NCBI GenBank assembly: GCA_019359695.1
Contig: JAHHGV010000002.1
Span: forward strand, 186,001-250,000
DNA from: Brasilonema angustatum HA4187-MV1
Lineage (GTDB): Bacteria; Cyanobacteriota; Cyanobacteriia; Cyanobacteriales; Nostocaceae
Length of the DNA stretch: 64,000 bases
Direction of reading: 5' to 3'
Shown here: piece by piece, positions 1 to 7,648 of the stretch
Numbering within the stretch: position 1 is the first letter of the stretch
Layout: every line of letters begins with the position of its first letter
Notes under the pieces: model-generated
What the model was told of the DNA's origin: nothing
Database searches by the model: none
The model's input: the letters and a program-made list of their open reading frames with translations, nothing else
Position numbers and translations under genes: made by a program

Positions 1-117
1 GAAGAAAAGGAGGGTGTGAACATCCTACTTAGGAAAGCTTGTTTAGTGAAATTTCCTCTTCTCTCTTCTCTTGGCGTTTTTGGCGTCTTGTTGCTAATCG
101 ATAACTCTTATAGTGTC

Positions 118-145
118 TTGACTGCTAATTGTGAAACCATATAGT
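118..145 (+). promoter_or_regulatory. Candidate sigma70-type promoter
   Basis: A TTGACT hexamer at 118-123 and TATAGT at 140-145 are separated by 16 bp, about 34 bp before the first ATG at 179. This fits a housekeeping promoter for the 57-aa gene and the ATPase that overlaps it. The preceding 117 bp hold no gene I can recognise. Inference from motif match only. Confidence 0.4.
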
Positions 146-178
146 ATGAGAAGATATAAAAACTCCAATTAAAGCCAG

Positions 179-352
179 ATGACAAAAGAAACTCATATTG
201 ATTATGTTCAAGAACCAATTCTTAGTGCACCATTAGAAGTACGGCAAATAATTGATCGTGTGTGGCAGTTGGAGAAAAGTAGACTAGATAAGAAAATTAA
301 TAGCCATATTAATGATGATATTCTGGCGATTGTGAAGGAAGCAGTGCGATGA
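179..352 (+). CDS. Small 57-aa protein coupled to the SMC-like ATPase
   Basis: A 57-residue reading frame starts at ATG 179 and ends in TGA at 350-352, sharing ATGA with the next start at 349. That four-base overlap suggests translational coupling and possibly complex formation with the ATPase. The product begins MTKETHIDYV, is charged and probably helical, with several K/R and D/E residues in its second half, and has no cysteine, signal peptide or membrane segment. I do not recognise a family. It could be a small accessory subunit or the remnant of a longer protein. The candidate promoter just upstream supports expression. Confidence 0.55.
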   Translation: MTKETHIDYVQEPILSAPLEVRQIIDRVWQLEKSRLDKKINSHINDDILAIVKEAVR

Positions 353-2421
353 AGCTGACTTCTATTAAGCTTTGTAATTTTCGCTCTTTTTATGGTAAAA
401 CACCAGAAATGATTCTTGCAGGAGGAGAGACTCGCAACACAACAATCATTCACGGTAATAATGGTTCAGGAAAAACGAGTCTGTTGAATGCGTTTACTTG
501 GGTATTGTATGAGAAATTTAGTGCAGCTTTCGCATCGACTGAACAATTAGTTAATAAACGTGCGATCGCCGAAGCGAAACCTGGACAAACTGTAGAATGT
601 TGGGTAGAGGTAGAGTGGGAACATGACGGCAAACGCTACAATGTAAAACGCATATGCCGAGTTTATAAAAATGAAAGCGACTTCAACGTTACCAAAACAG
701 AATTGCGTATGCAGGTAGCTGGGGATGATGGACGCTGGTATTTTCCACCTCAGCAACCAGAAGACGTGATTGGGCAAATCTTACCCATTAGTTTACATCA
801 ATATTTCTTCTTTGATGGTGAACGGATTGAAGAGATTGTTCGTTCGGACAAGAAAGCTGAAATTGCGGAAGCCACAAAGATTTTTTTAGGCGTAGAAGTC
901 ATTAACCGTTCCATCAATCACTTAAAGGAAGCCAAAAAAACTCTGGAAAATGAGTTAAGGATAATTGGTGATTCAGAAATTAAACAGCTTTTGAAACAGC
1001 AAAACACTCTCGAACTAGAAATTGAACGCATCACAAAGCGACAAACAGAAATTAAACAAGAGTTAGAATATCAAGAAACTTTTAAAAAAGAGACAAGCAA
1101 CCGCTTAAGAGAACTCAGTACTGCCAAGGAATTAGAAGAAAGACGAAGAGAATTAGAAAAACAAAAAGCATCTAATCAGGAAAATCTTAAAGAAAGTAGG
1201 GACGCTATTAAAAAAGCAATTTCTGGACGCGGTTATACCATATTACTTTCACAAAACACAGCACAATTTCGAGAAATTATAGATGATTTGAAGCAGCGAG
1301 GCGAGTTAACCTCTGGCATTTCACGGGAATTTGTAAATGAATTACTCGACTCTCAACGCTGTATTTGTGGTGCAGACTTACGCCAAGGAACTCACTCACA
1401 CGAAAATGTGATCAAATTATTAGATAAAGCGGGTTCTTCAATTGTGGAAGAAACAGCCATCCGCATGAGTGCTCAAGTTGATGAAATTGATAAGCAAGCA
1501 GTTAGTTTTTGGTCAGAAGTTGATAGAGAGCAAGCACGGATTAATCAGTTAAGACAAAGTATATCACAAACGGAAGGTGAGTTAGATAATATTCAAGAAC
1601 GATTGCGAAAAGATGCAAATGAAGAAATCAGCAGTTTACAAAAGCGTTTGGATGAAATTGAAGATAAAATTAGAGAGTTCATATTAGAGCAAGGTGCAAA
1701 TCAGCAACAAATTGCTAACTTGAAAACTGACTTGGAAGGTTTGAGAAAACAAATCGCCAAGCAGAAACTAAATGAAGACAGACAAGCACTGGCGCAGCGA
1801 CGCATCAGCGCGACTCAAGATGCTATTGAACGGTTAACAGAAGTTAGAAATCGTCAAGAAAAGCAGTTTCGTTGGCAATTAGAAAAGCGCGTACAAGAAA
1901 TCTTCAGCGAAATTTCGTTTACACCTTATATTCCTAAAATTAGCGATAAATATGAACTAACGCTGGTAGAGAATACAGCAGGTATCGAAATGCCAGTTGC
2001 AGCTTCCACAGGAGAGAATCAAATTCTCAGTTTATCTTTTATTGCCAGCATTATCGATAGAGTACGGGAATGGAGTGAAAAGAAAAAAATATTGCTGGTT
2101 CCTGATAGTAGCACTTTCCCAATTGTCATGGATTCACCCTTTGGGAGTTTGGATGAAATTTCTCGGCGACAAATTGCAAAGACAATTCCTAAATTAGCAA
2201 ACCAGTTGATTGTGTTGGTAACTAAGACACAATGGCGAGGTGAAGTAGAAGAAGAAATGGCAGATAAAATTGGTAGGGAATATGTGCTGACATATTATTC
2301 CTCTAAGCCTGAGTGTGAACAAGATTATATTGAGTTGGCTGGGGAACGGTATCCTTTGGTGAGACAAAGTCCAAATGAGTTTGAGTATACAGAGATTATT
2401 GAGGTGATGCGGGAAGGGTAG
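349..2421 (+). CDS. SMC/Rad50-like ATPase of the DndD type with zinc-hook motif
   Basis: A 690-aa ABC-type ATPase. Walker A (GNNGSGKTS) lies at about residues 36-44, followed by two long charged coiled-coil stretches (about 190-320 and 380-540). Between them is a C338-I-C340-G motif like a Rad50 zinc hook. The C-terminal half has an STGENQILSLSF signature and a Walker B/D-loop (IVMDSPFGSLD) near residue 595. Such proteins are often annotated DndD or AAA family ATPase. Because a second, more canonical dndD lies at 9952, this is a paralogue. It overlaps the preceding 57-aa gene by 4 bp. It probably works on DNA ends or structures in modification or restriction, but its exact role is unknown. 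Confidence 0.8.
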   Translation: MKLTSIKLCNFRSFYGKTPEMILAGGETRNTTIIHGNNGSGKTSLLNAFTWVLYEKFSAAFASTEQLVNKRAIAEAKPGQTVECWVEVEWEHDGKRYNVKRICRVYKNESDFNVTKTELRMQVAGDDGRWYFPPQQPEDVIGQILPISLHQYFFFDGERIEEIVRSDKKAEIAEATKIFLGVEVINRSINHLKEAKKTLENELRIIGDSEIKQLLKQQNTLELEIERITKRQTEIKQELEYQETFKKETSNRLRELSTAKELEERRRELEKQKASNQENLKESRDAIKKAISGRGYTILLSQNTAQFREIIDDLKQRGELTSGISREFVNELLDSQRCICGADLRQGTHSHENVIKLLDKAGSSIVEETAIRMSAQVDEIDKQAVSFWSEVDREQARINQLRQSISQTEGELDNIQERLRKDANEEISSLQKRLDEIEDKIREFILEQGANQQQIANLKTDLEGLRKQIAKQKLNEDRQALAQRRISATQDAIERLTEVRNRQEKQFRWQLEKRVQEIFSEISFTPYIPKISDKYELTLVENTAGIEMPVAASTGENQILSLSFIASIIDRVREWSEKKKILLVPDSSTFPIVMDSPFGSLDEISRRQIAKTIPKLANQLIVLVTKTQWRGEVEEEMADKIGREYVLTYYSSKPECEQDYIELAGERYPLVRQSPNEFEYTEIIEVMREG

Positions 2422-3063
2422 TTTTTGAAATTTCACACACAGACACAAAATAGAGACACGAAACCTCGCGTCTCTACATTGTTTTTGCGTGAGTTGTTAG
2501 AAGTTATAAACCCCAGAAGCGTAGAGAATGCAAAAGAGAAGAAAAGAGAGTGTTGTTGCTTTCGATGCAAGAAATACAACAAATTCACTTCTTGGTAGTT
2601 CAAGAACTACATGAATGTTGGGTAATAGTTTTTAAAAACTTTTCTCTCACTGTTCTCCTCGCCTCTGTTGTGACTCTATCAACTCAGAGCGCCTTTACTT
2701 TTTCTAACTTTGACAATCTTTGAGCTGTAGATTGTCTTAACCAGATATCACCCTAATGCCTGGAGAACTACTATGTGGAAGTTTCTACTTTTATTGTACT
2801 ATCAGACGTGGAGAGTTTGTGATGTAGATGGTGGACAGTTTTCATAAAGTTTTGTGAAGTGCGCTGAGACTGCTTTTGGAGAGATAAGTTGATTTTCACT
2901 TTCCCATATCTCTAGTTTACGAAGATGTCTAGTTTCTAAAGTAGGAGAAATAAACCGCAAAGGCGCAGAGGACGCAGAGAGGGCGATCGCTGCCTAATTG
3001 GTATAAAATTATGCAGTTAGGAGTGCTTTCTGTTAAAATTGCAACAAAATAGATATCCTGATT
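2422..3063. other. Intergenic region with short repeats, no gene seen
   Basis: These 642 bp hold no convincing reading frame. They contain an inverted repeat TAGAGAC/GTCTCTA (2451-2476), a 14-bp palindrome AGTTTTTAAAAACT (2627-2640), and a dispersed motif GGCGCAGAGGACGCAGAGA near 2962 that recurs in similar form near 53425. The promoter of the downstream Dnd-associated genes presumably lies near the 3' end. Confidence 0.6.
2627..2640. promoter_or_regulatory. 14-bp palindrome shared with the dndB/dndC spacer
   Basis: AGTTTTTAAAAACT is a perfect palindrome. The same 14-mer occurs inside the 16-bp palindrome at 7554-7569 between dndB and dndC. It may be a common operator for the two halves of the Dnd island, but A/T-rich palindromes arise easily by chance. 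Confidence 0.25.
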
Positions 3064-3537
3064 ATGGCTGTAAACAGAATCAAAATTGCTAAAGATAAGG
3101 CCGATTTAGTAAAAGCCTTAGTCTCATCAAAAGAAACAACTGGACCTTTTCAGACTTATGCTGATGTACTTGTATTTACTGCTGCATTGGGAGCAAAGCG
3201 CAAAAAGCGAGTTGTTCTAGGAGAGATCTCTAAAAGAGATCCAGAGCCAATACCACAGGAGCATTTTGTTACAAGGGGATATAATATGCTAATCAAATTA
3301 CTGGCAATGACTGAAAATAAAGATATCAATATTCTTTCTTCTAATGACGAGTACTATGACGCTCAACGTACTTGTATTTTTGAGGAATATGCCAATGGTG
3401 GACTTGAAATATTACGAGATGAATTGCGAGGGGCAGTAGACTATTCAGAAAGGCTACTATTAATTTTAAGTCATGATAAATTGCAGGAAACTTCTGGAGA
3501 AGGCGAGTTTGATTTAAGTAGATTTTTATCATATTAG
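3064..3537 (+). CDS. DNA phosphorothioation-associated protein 4
   Basis: A 157-aa soluble protein that I recognise as the Dnd-associated protein 4 family, which is found essentially only beside phosphorothioation genes. It starts MAVNRIKIAKDKADLVKALV and contains an AKRKKRVVLGEISKR segment. The function of the family is unknown. There is no signal peptide, membrane segment or obvious catalytic motif. It lies 36 bp upstream of the GIY-YIG gene in the same direction, so the two are probably co-transcribed with the DGQHR gene after them. Family assignment is from memory of the family's N-terminus. Confidence 0.75.
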   Translation: MAVNRIKIAKDKADLVKALVSSKETTGPFQTYADVLVFTAALGAKRKKRVVLGEISKRDPEPIPQEHFVTRGYNMLIKLLAMTENKDINILSSNDEYYDAQRTCIFEEYANGGLEILRDELRGAVDYSERLLLILSHDKLQETSGEGEFDLSRFLSY

Positions 3538-3573
3538 ACAAGTAAATTTAGAGATCATAAAGTCCATACAGCA

Positions 3574-4128
3574 ATGGAAGAAACAATACATGATGACTTT
3601 TTTAGCAAGTTTATAGTAGCCACAGCTACGATTTCAGCATTTTACGATATTCCAGATAAACCTGGAATATACGCTTTTTACCACGCGTTTGATTTTGCAG
3701 AAGATAATTTACTTGGTGATATAAATGAGAGGATTAGTAAAAATGTATTTACAACAAAATTCGTAGAAGAAGATTCACGAAAGAAATTCATTATAGATTT
3801 ATGTGGAAAGCCAGTTACATTATCGGATAATATGCATCATTTTATTGAAAGTGTATCTATGCCGAAGGATAGGCGTAATCTCAAGAAACTCCTTCTAACT
3901 TGTAGTATTTTACAATCTCCAGATTATATTGGCTATGCTTCTAGTTTACAAAAAAGATTTAGACAACACTTAGAGAACGACAATGGTTTTTTCGGAAGAT
4001 ACGGAAATTCAAGACCTCAAGATGAATTTCTATTTATATGTTTTCCTTGCGCTGGGGATATTGCCAGAGAACTTGAAAGCTTGTTAATCCAACTTTGTCA
4101 GCCTAGATTCAATACACAAAGGAGTTGA
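3574..4128 (+). CDS. GIY-YIG nuclease with an internal insertion
   Basis: 184 aa. GIY (PGIYAFY) is at residues 31-33 and YIG (DYIGYAS) at 118-120. The downstream helix has Arg128/Arg130 (LQKRFRQHL), and the C-terminus has the usual Glu (ELESLL, Glu166 or Glu168) and Asn180 (QPRFN). All elements of a GIY-YIG catalytic centre are therefore present. The GIY and YIG strands are normally about ten residues apart; here about 84 residues intervene. The gene is followed at once by the DGQHR gene (stop TGA 4126-4128) and preceded by Dnd-associated protein 4. A role as the nuclease of a phosphorothioation-linked defence arm is inferred from this context. Confidence 0.75.
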   Translation: MEETIHDDFFSKFIVATATISAFYDIPDKPGIYAFYHAFDFAEDNLLGDINERISKNVFTTKFVEEDSRKKFIIDLCGKPVTLSDNMHHFIESVSMPKDRRNLKKLLLTCSILQSPDYIGYASSLQKRFRQHLENDNGFFGRYGNSRPQDEFLFICFPCAGDIARELESLLIQLCQPRFNTQRS

Positions 4129-4130
4129 TG

Positions 4131-5801
4131 ATGGAAGAACTAGATGACCAATCACCAGAAACTATTGAATATAAAGCCATTACAGGTACTTTTGGTGAAG
4201 TACGTTACTTTCTCACTACCCTTGATCATAGTGATGCAGCAGAGAATATTAGATTTGCTGGTGAGCTTCAGGGGAAATGGGGCTTTTCTGAGAGAGTGCA
4301 ACGAAAATTAGATGAGAAAAGAGCGGAAACAGAACTATTCGCATATTTAGCAAAAAATGGTATTAGGTTTTTTAACTCTTTGGTTATTGTTCTTCTCCCT
4401 AACTCAGATGAGCAAACAGAGTTTTGGGATTTTTCTCAAGTTATGAGTAAAGGAAAACCTCTTGAAAAATGGGTTAACTTAAAATTATACAAGGGTGTTT
4501 CTCGCATTGTTATAGATGGTCAACATCGTTTGTTATCCCTCAAAAAGTACTGGAATATACATATAGGTAAACAGCATCTATCTCCCCAAGAAGAAGCAGA
4601 AAATTGTGCTTGTAATGAACCTTTTGATATCCCAGTTGTCTATTTAGTTTTTGGAAATTTAGGTCGAGTTGGATACTCTGAAGAGACTGTCTCTATACGT
4701 GATGAAGCGATTAAAGCTACTCGTAATATATTTACAGTAATAAATAACACTGCCAAACGTATTGATCGTCAAACTCAACTTCTACTGGATGACACAAAAC
4801 TCTCTGCGCTAATTCCCAGGAAACTATTAGAAGAAGATGTATTAGAAGACAAAATTGTAAAATGGTCTTCCAAATCTACAAATCTGACACAGCTTGATCC
4901 TTATTTGACAACTATAGATTTAATTAGTAAATGTGCTGTAGAAATTGTAATAGATTATAAAAAAACAGCCCTGAAAAAAATTTTAAACTCTCCACTTGAG
5001 AGAGAAAATGCGATGAAGATTTATTACGAATCTCATCCTAAAATTCCTCATATAGGAACTCGATCTATTTTTAAATGGTTTTTTTATGAACTCCAACCAT
5101 TTCAGGACTGGCTAAATCAACTTGAACATTTGGGTATAAGCGTTCCTGCTCAACCAGAAGAAATTAAACTACAAGGTAGTCAAAAAGAACGTAGTCAAAA
5201 AGAACAACTGAAGAAATTAAGAGAATCAAATATTCTGTATACTGTCCTAGGGCAGCGTGTTGTTTTTTTTGCTATTTCACGATTTCTGTTGAGAATCAAG
5301 GTTGAATATCGTATTCCAGAGATTTTGGATGCGATTGCAAAAAGTATAGCGAAGATGCATGAAAAAGGCTTTTTCAATAGAAATGCACCTCATTGGAAAA
5401 ACGTTATTGTACAGCCTAATGAAAAACTGACTATGATTACAACTGGTTCTGGTAGCGATAAATGTATAGAGCTTCTTAGAATGATATTTCTTAATACCTC
5501 TGATGGAGTACGTGAACTGATAAAGAGTACTCGTGAAGATGTAGATAGTGAAGCTAATTGGACTATAGATACAATAGCTACCTGGAGAAAAGAATTTTTT
5601 GTCGAGCTACCTGAAGTTAAATCTATAGAAGATGACACTAGATATGAGGAAGACCATTTTGCAAAAGCAACAGAGGTTAATGACGAAAATATTTCCAGTG
5701 TAGATACTACCAACTTTCGAGGTGGAGATGATGAAGATGATGAAGAAATATTTGATGAGATAGAAGATGAAATGGAAGATGAAAGTGAAATTGATGAGTA
5801 A
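4131..5801 (+). CDS. DGQHR-domain protein, second DndB-family paralogue
   Basis: 556 aa from the ATG at 4131, chosen because GGAG at 4121-4124 is well spaced from it; an ATG at 4128 is also possible. The family motif IDGQHRLLSLKKYW lies near residue 127. The protein ends in a very acidic tail (runs of Asp/Glu over the last 30 residues). DGQHR proteins include DndB, the regulator of phosphorothioation genes, and other Dnd-linked proteins. It directly follows the GIY-YIG gene, suggesting joint function. It is clearly distinct in sequence from the dndB at 5887-7488, which faces it convergently 85 bp downstream. Confidence 0.8.
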   Translation: MEELDDQSPETIEYKAITGTFGEVRYFLTTLDHSDAAENIRFAGELQGKWGFSERVQRKLDEKRAETELFAYLAKNGIRFFNSLVIVLLPNSDEQTEFWDFSQVMSKGKPLEKWVNLKLYKGVSRIVIDGQHRLLSLKKYWNIHIGKQHLSPQEEAENCACNEPFDIPVVYLVFGNLGRVGYSEETVSIRDEAIKATRNIFTVINNTAKRIDRQTQLLLDDTKLSALIPRKLLEEDVLEDKIVKWSSKSTNLTQLDPYLTTIDLISKCAVEIVIDYKKTALKKILNSPLERENAMKIYYESHPKIPHIGTRSIFKWFFYELQPFQDWLNQLEHLGISVPAQPEEIKLQGSQKERSQKEQLKKLRESNILYTVLGQRVVFFAISRFLLRIKVEYRIPEILDAIAKSIAKMHEKGFFNRNAPHWKNVIVQPNEKLTMITTGSGSDKCIELLRMIFLNTSDGVRELIKSTREDVDSEANWTIDTIATWRKEFFVELPEVKSIEDDTRYEEDHFAKATEVNDENISSVDTTNFRGGDDEDDEEIFDEIEDEMEDESEIDE

Positions 5802-5886
5802 AGATTGATTTGTGAACTTAGAAGTTAATTTGAGACTAGTGCCATTCAGTCATTTCCTAATTGTAGTAATCATAAGTATGGTTTTG

Positions 5887-7488
5887 CTAGTTCAAAATAG
5901 GCGGAAGCCCTACCGCTTTCGGTTCAACAAAATTCCCGTCAAAACCCATTGTTTTATTTTCAACAGTTCTTGCTTTAGCCAAATCCTTGCGAAGCTCCGC
6001 GCGTTCCATCTGATCCTGAATTCCACCCAGAATATATATCAGTAACTTCGCCGCCAAATCCCGCCCAGCAACTTGCACTCGCTTTTTGTTTGGGTCGTAC
6101 AAAATACCGTACCAGAGAGATTGCGGGTACTCCATACCGCTAAAGCCACCGGAACGGTCGAACTTTTGCAACTTCTTAAAAATGTCTGTTAGCCATCGCC
6201 CTTTCTTAAAAACCAAAATACCCAAAGCTTGCGCTAAAGCCACTTGACCAACAGGACGGAAAAGCATATTTCCTTCGCCGCCATCTTTCTCAAAGCTGAA
6301 CCGTCGCAATGCAGGCGTACCCTCATCTTCAAGAAGCTTATAACTTGGAAGCGTTGCCAAAGAATCGAAGAATTTGTGAAACTCCTGTATGCCCTCATAA
6401 AGTTCCTCATCCTCTGGACGCATGGGAATTAAACCTTTATCCAAGGGTTTCCAGTGAGAGTATTTTTGCCCCAAGTATCGTTCAGACATTTCTTTTAAAG
6501 CTTGCAGCGTTGTCAAAACTGTTGAGTTCGCTGCAACTGTCGCACTATTCCAATTGACACGAGGCTTTCGCGTTTCCTGTTGTTCCAAAAGCGGATGGTT
6601 GACAGCGATTTTTCTGGCAACAATCGAAAAACCATCATCCTCATTCAGCTGTGCTAACTGACCTTTACTCAAGGGTGCAGCCATCAGGTTAACATGAACA
6701 AAGATGGATCTCACCCGTCGCCTTGCTTGTTCGCGGGTTTCACCAGCCGCAACTGCACAAATGAACTCAATACCAATTTTTTCCTTGGGCAAGCTTTGCA
6801 GGTAAGCTGGTTCCACACGATATTGTTCTACCAAGTCAGCCAACGTAATGAAAGTTTCGTAAGCAGTTTTATCCTTCTTGTATCGCTGGAGTTTGCCAGT
6901 TTTGAGTAACTCCATCAAACCCTGCACACCCATCAATCGGTGTTGACCATCCAAGGCATAAATGGTTACATTTTCTTCACAAAGGTTCAGCAGACCGACT
7001 TTATCATCTTTATCCAATGCAGTGAATTCGGTGGTAGATTTTGTGGCGCGTCCCTGACTATCCCACTCAGCAGCTTTGGGATTATCCACCCACGGTTGGT
7101 TAATCACCACCAGAACTGGCGGAAACTTGTGATTTTTTCGCGCTGCCAAATACTGCACTAGGGGTGCTTGACGTGACCAATCAAGGGGACGCTGTTGAAT
7201 TTCATCAATGCTATCCGCGTCAATTTCAATGTTATCAGTCTCTGGATTGTACTTTTTTTGCAGCAGTGGTAAGCCAGACGCGAAGTGAACCCGTCCTGCA
7301 AACCATTCTAGGGTGACAGAACCAACATAAGCCTCAGTACCACCCATCTCGGTTTTCTGAACGAGAATGCGATCCTTCTTCCCAAGGAACTTTTCCAGAA
7401 CTAAAGCGAGTAGCTGTTGATCTTTGATTTCCCGTTGCAAGTACTCGCTAGCGATGTCAGTGGTTTGGTCAGATGCGCTGTCCTTCAT
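5887..7488 (-). CDS. dndB: DndB, DGQHR-domain regulator of DNA phosphorothioation
   Basis: 533 aa from ATG at 7488; an upstream TTG at 7521 would add 11 residues. The hallmark ALDGQHRLMGVQGL lies roughly 190 residues in, and an N-terminal NPETDNIEI-type segment precedes it, as in DndB. In other bacteria DndB represses the dnd operon and tunes modification frequency; it is not required for sulfur incorporation. It is transcribed divergently from dndC across a 160-bp spacer that holds a 16-bp palindrome, the classic arrangement for an autoregulator. It converges with the DGQHR paralogue. Confidence 0.88.
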   Translation of the reverse strand: MKDSASDQTTDIASEYLQREIKDQQLLALVLEKFLGKKDRILVQKTEMGGTEAYVGSVTLEWFAGRVHFASGLPLLQKKYNPETDNIEIDADSIDEIQQRPLDWSRQAPLVQYLAARKNHKFPPVLVVINQPWVDNPKAAEWDSQGRATKSTTEFTALDKDDKVGLLNLCEENVTIYALDGQHRLMGVQGLMELLKTGKLQRYKKDKTAYETFITLADLVEQYRVEPAYLQSLPKEKIGIEFICAVAAGETREQARRRVRSIFVHVNLMAAPLSKGQLAQLNEDDGFSIVARKIAVNHPLLEQQETRKPRVNWNSATVAANSTVLTTLQALKEMSERYLGQKYSHWKPLDKGLIPMRPEDEELYEGIQEFHKFFDSLATLPSYKLLEDEGTPALRRFSFEKDGGEGNMLFRPVGQVALAQALGILVFKKGRWLTDIFKKLQKFDRSGGFSGMEYPQSLWYGILYDPNKKRVQVAGRDLAAKLLIYILGGIQDQMERAELRKDLAKARTVENKTMGFDGNFVEPKAVGLPPILN

Positions 7489-7648
7489 AATGGTTTTTGA
7501 AAACTGCAAGGTTTGGTACAAATTAATTCTGTATAAAATTCGGTTAAAAGACCAAGTTTTTAAAAACTTTACGTTTACAATACTAAGGTTTGATAAGACT
7601 ACATATAATTCGGGTGAGTAACGTCCGTGTTCAGACAGGGAAGGAGAA
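7489..7648. promoter_or_regulatory. Divergent dndB/dndC control region
   Basis: The spacer contains a perfect 16-bp palindrome AAGTTTTTAAAAACTT (7554-7569), a TATAAT -10-like box at 7604-7609 facing dndC, and a strong ribosome binding site (GGAAGGAGAA) before the dndC ATG. I recall TACG-N10-CGTA as a DndB site in Salmonella; no perfect copy is visible here. The palindrome as operator is inference. Confidence 0.4.
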
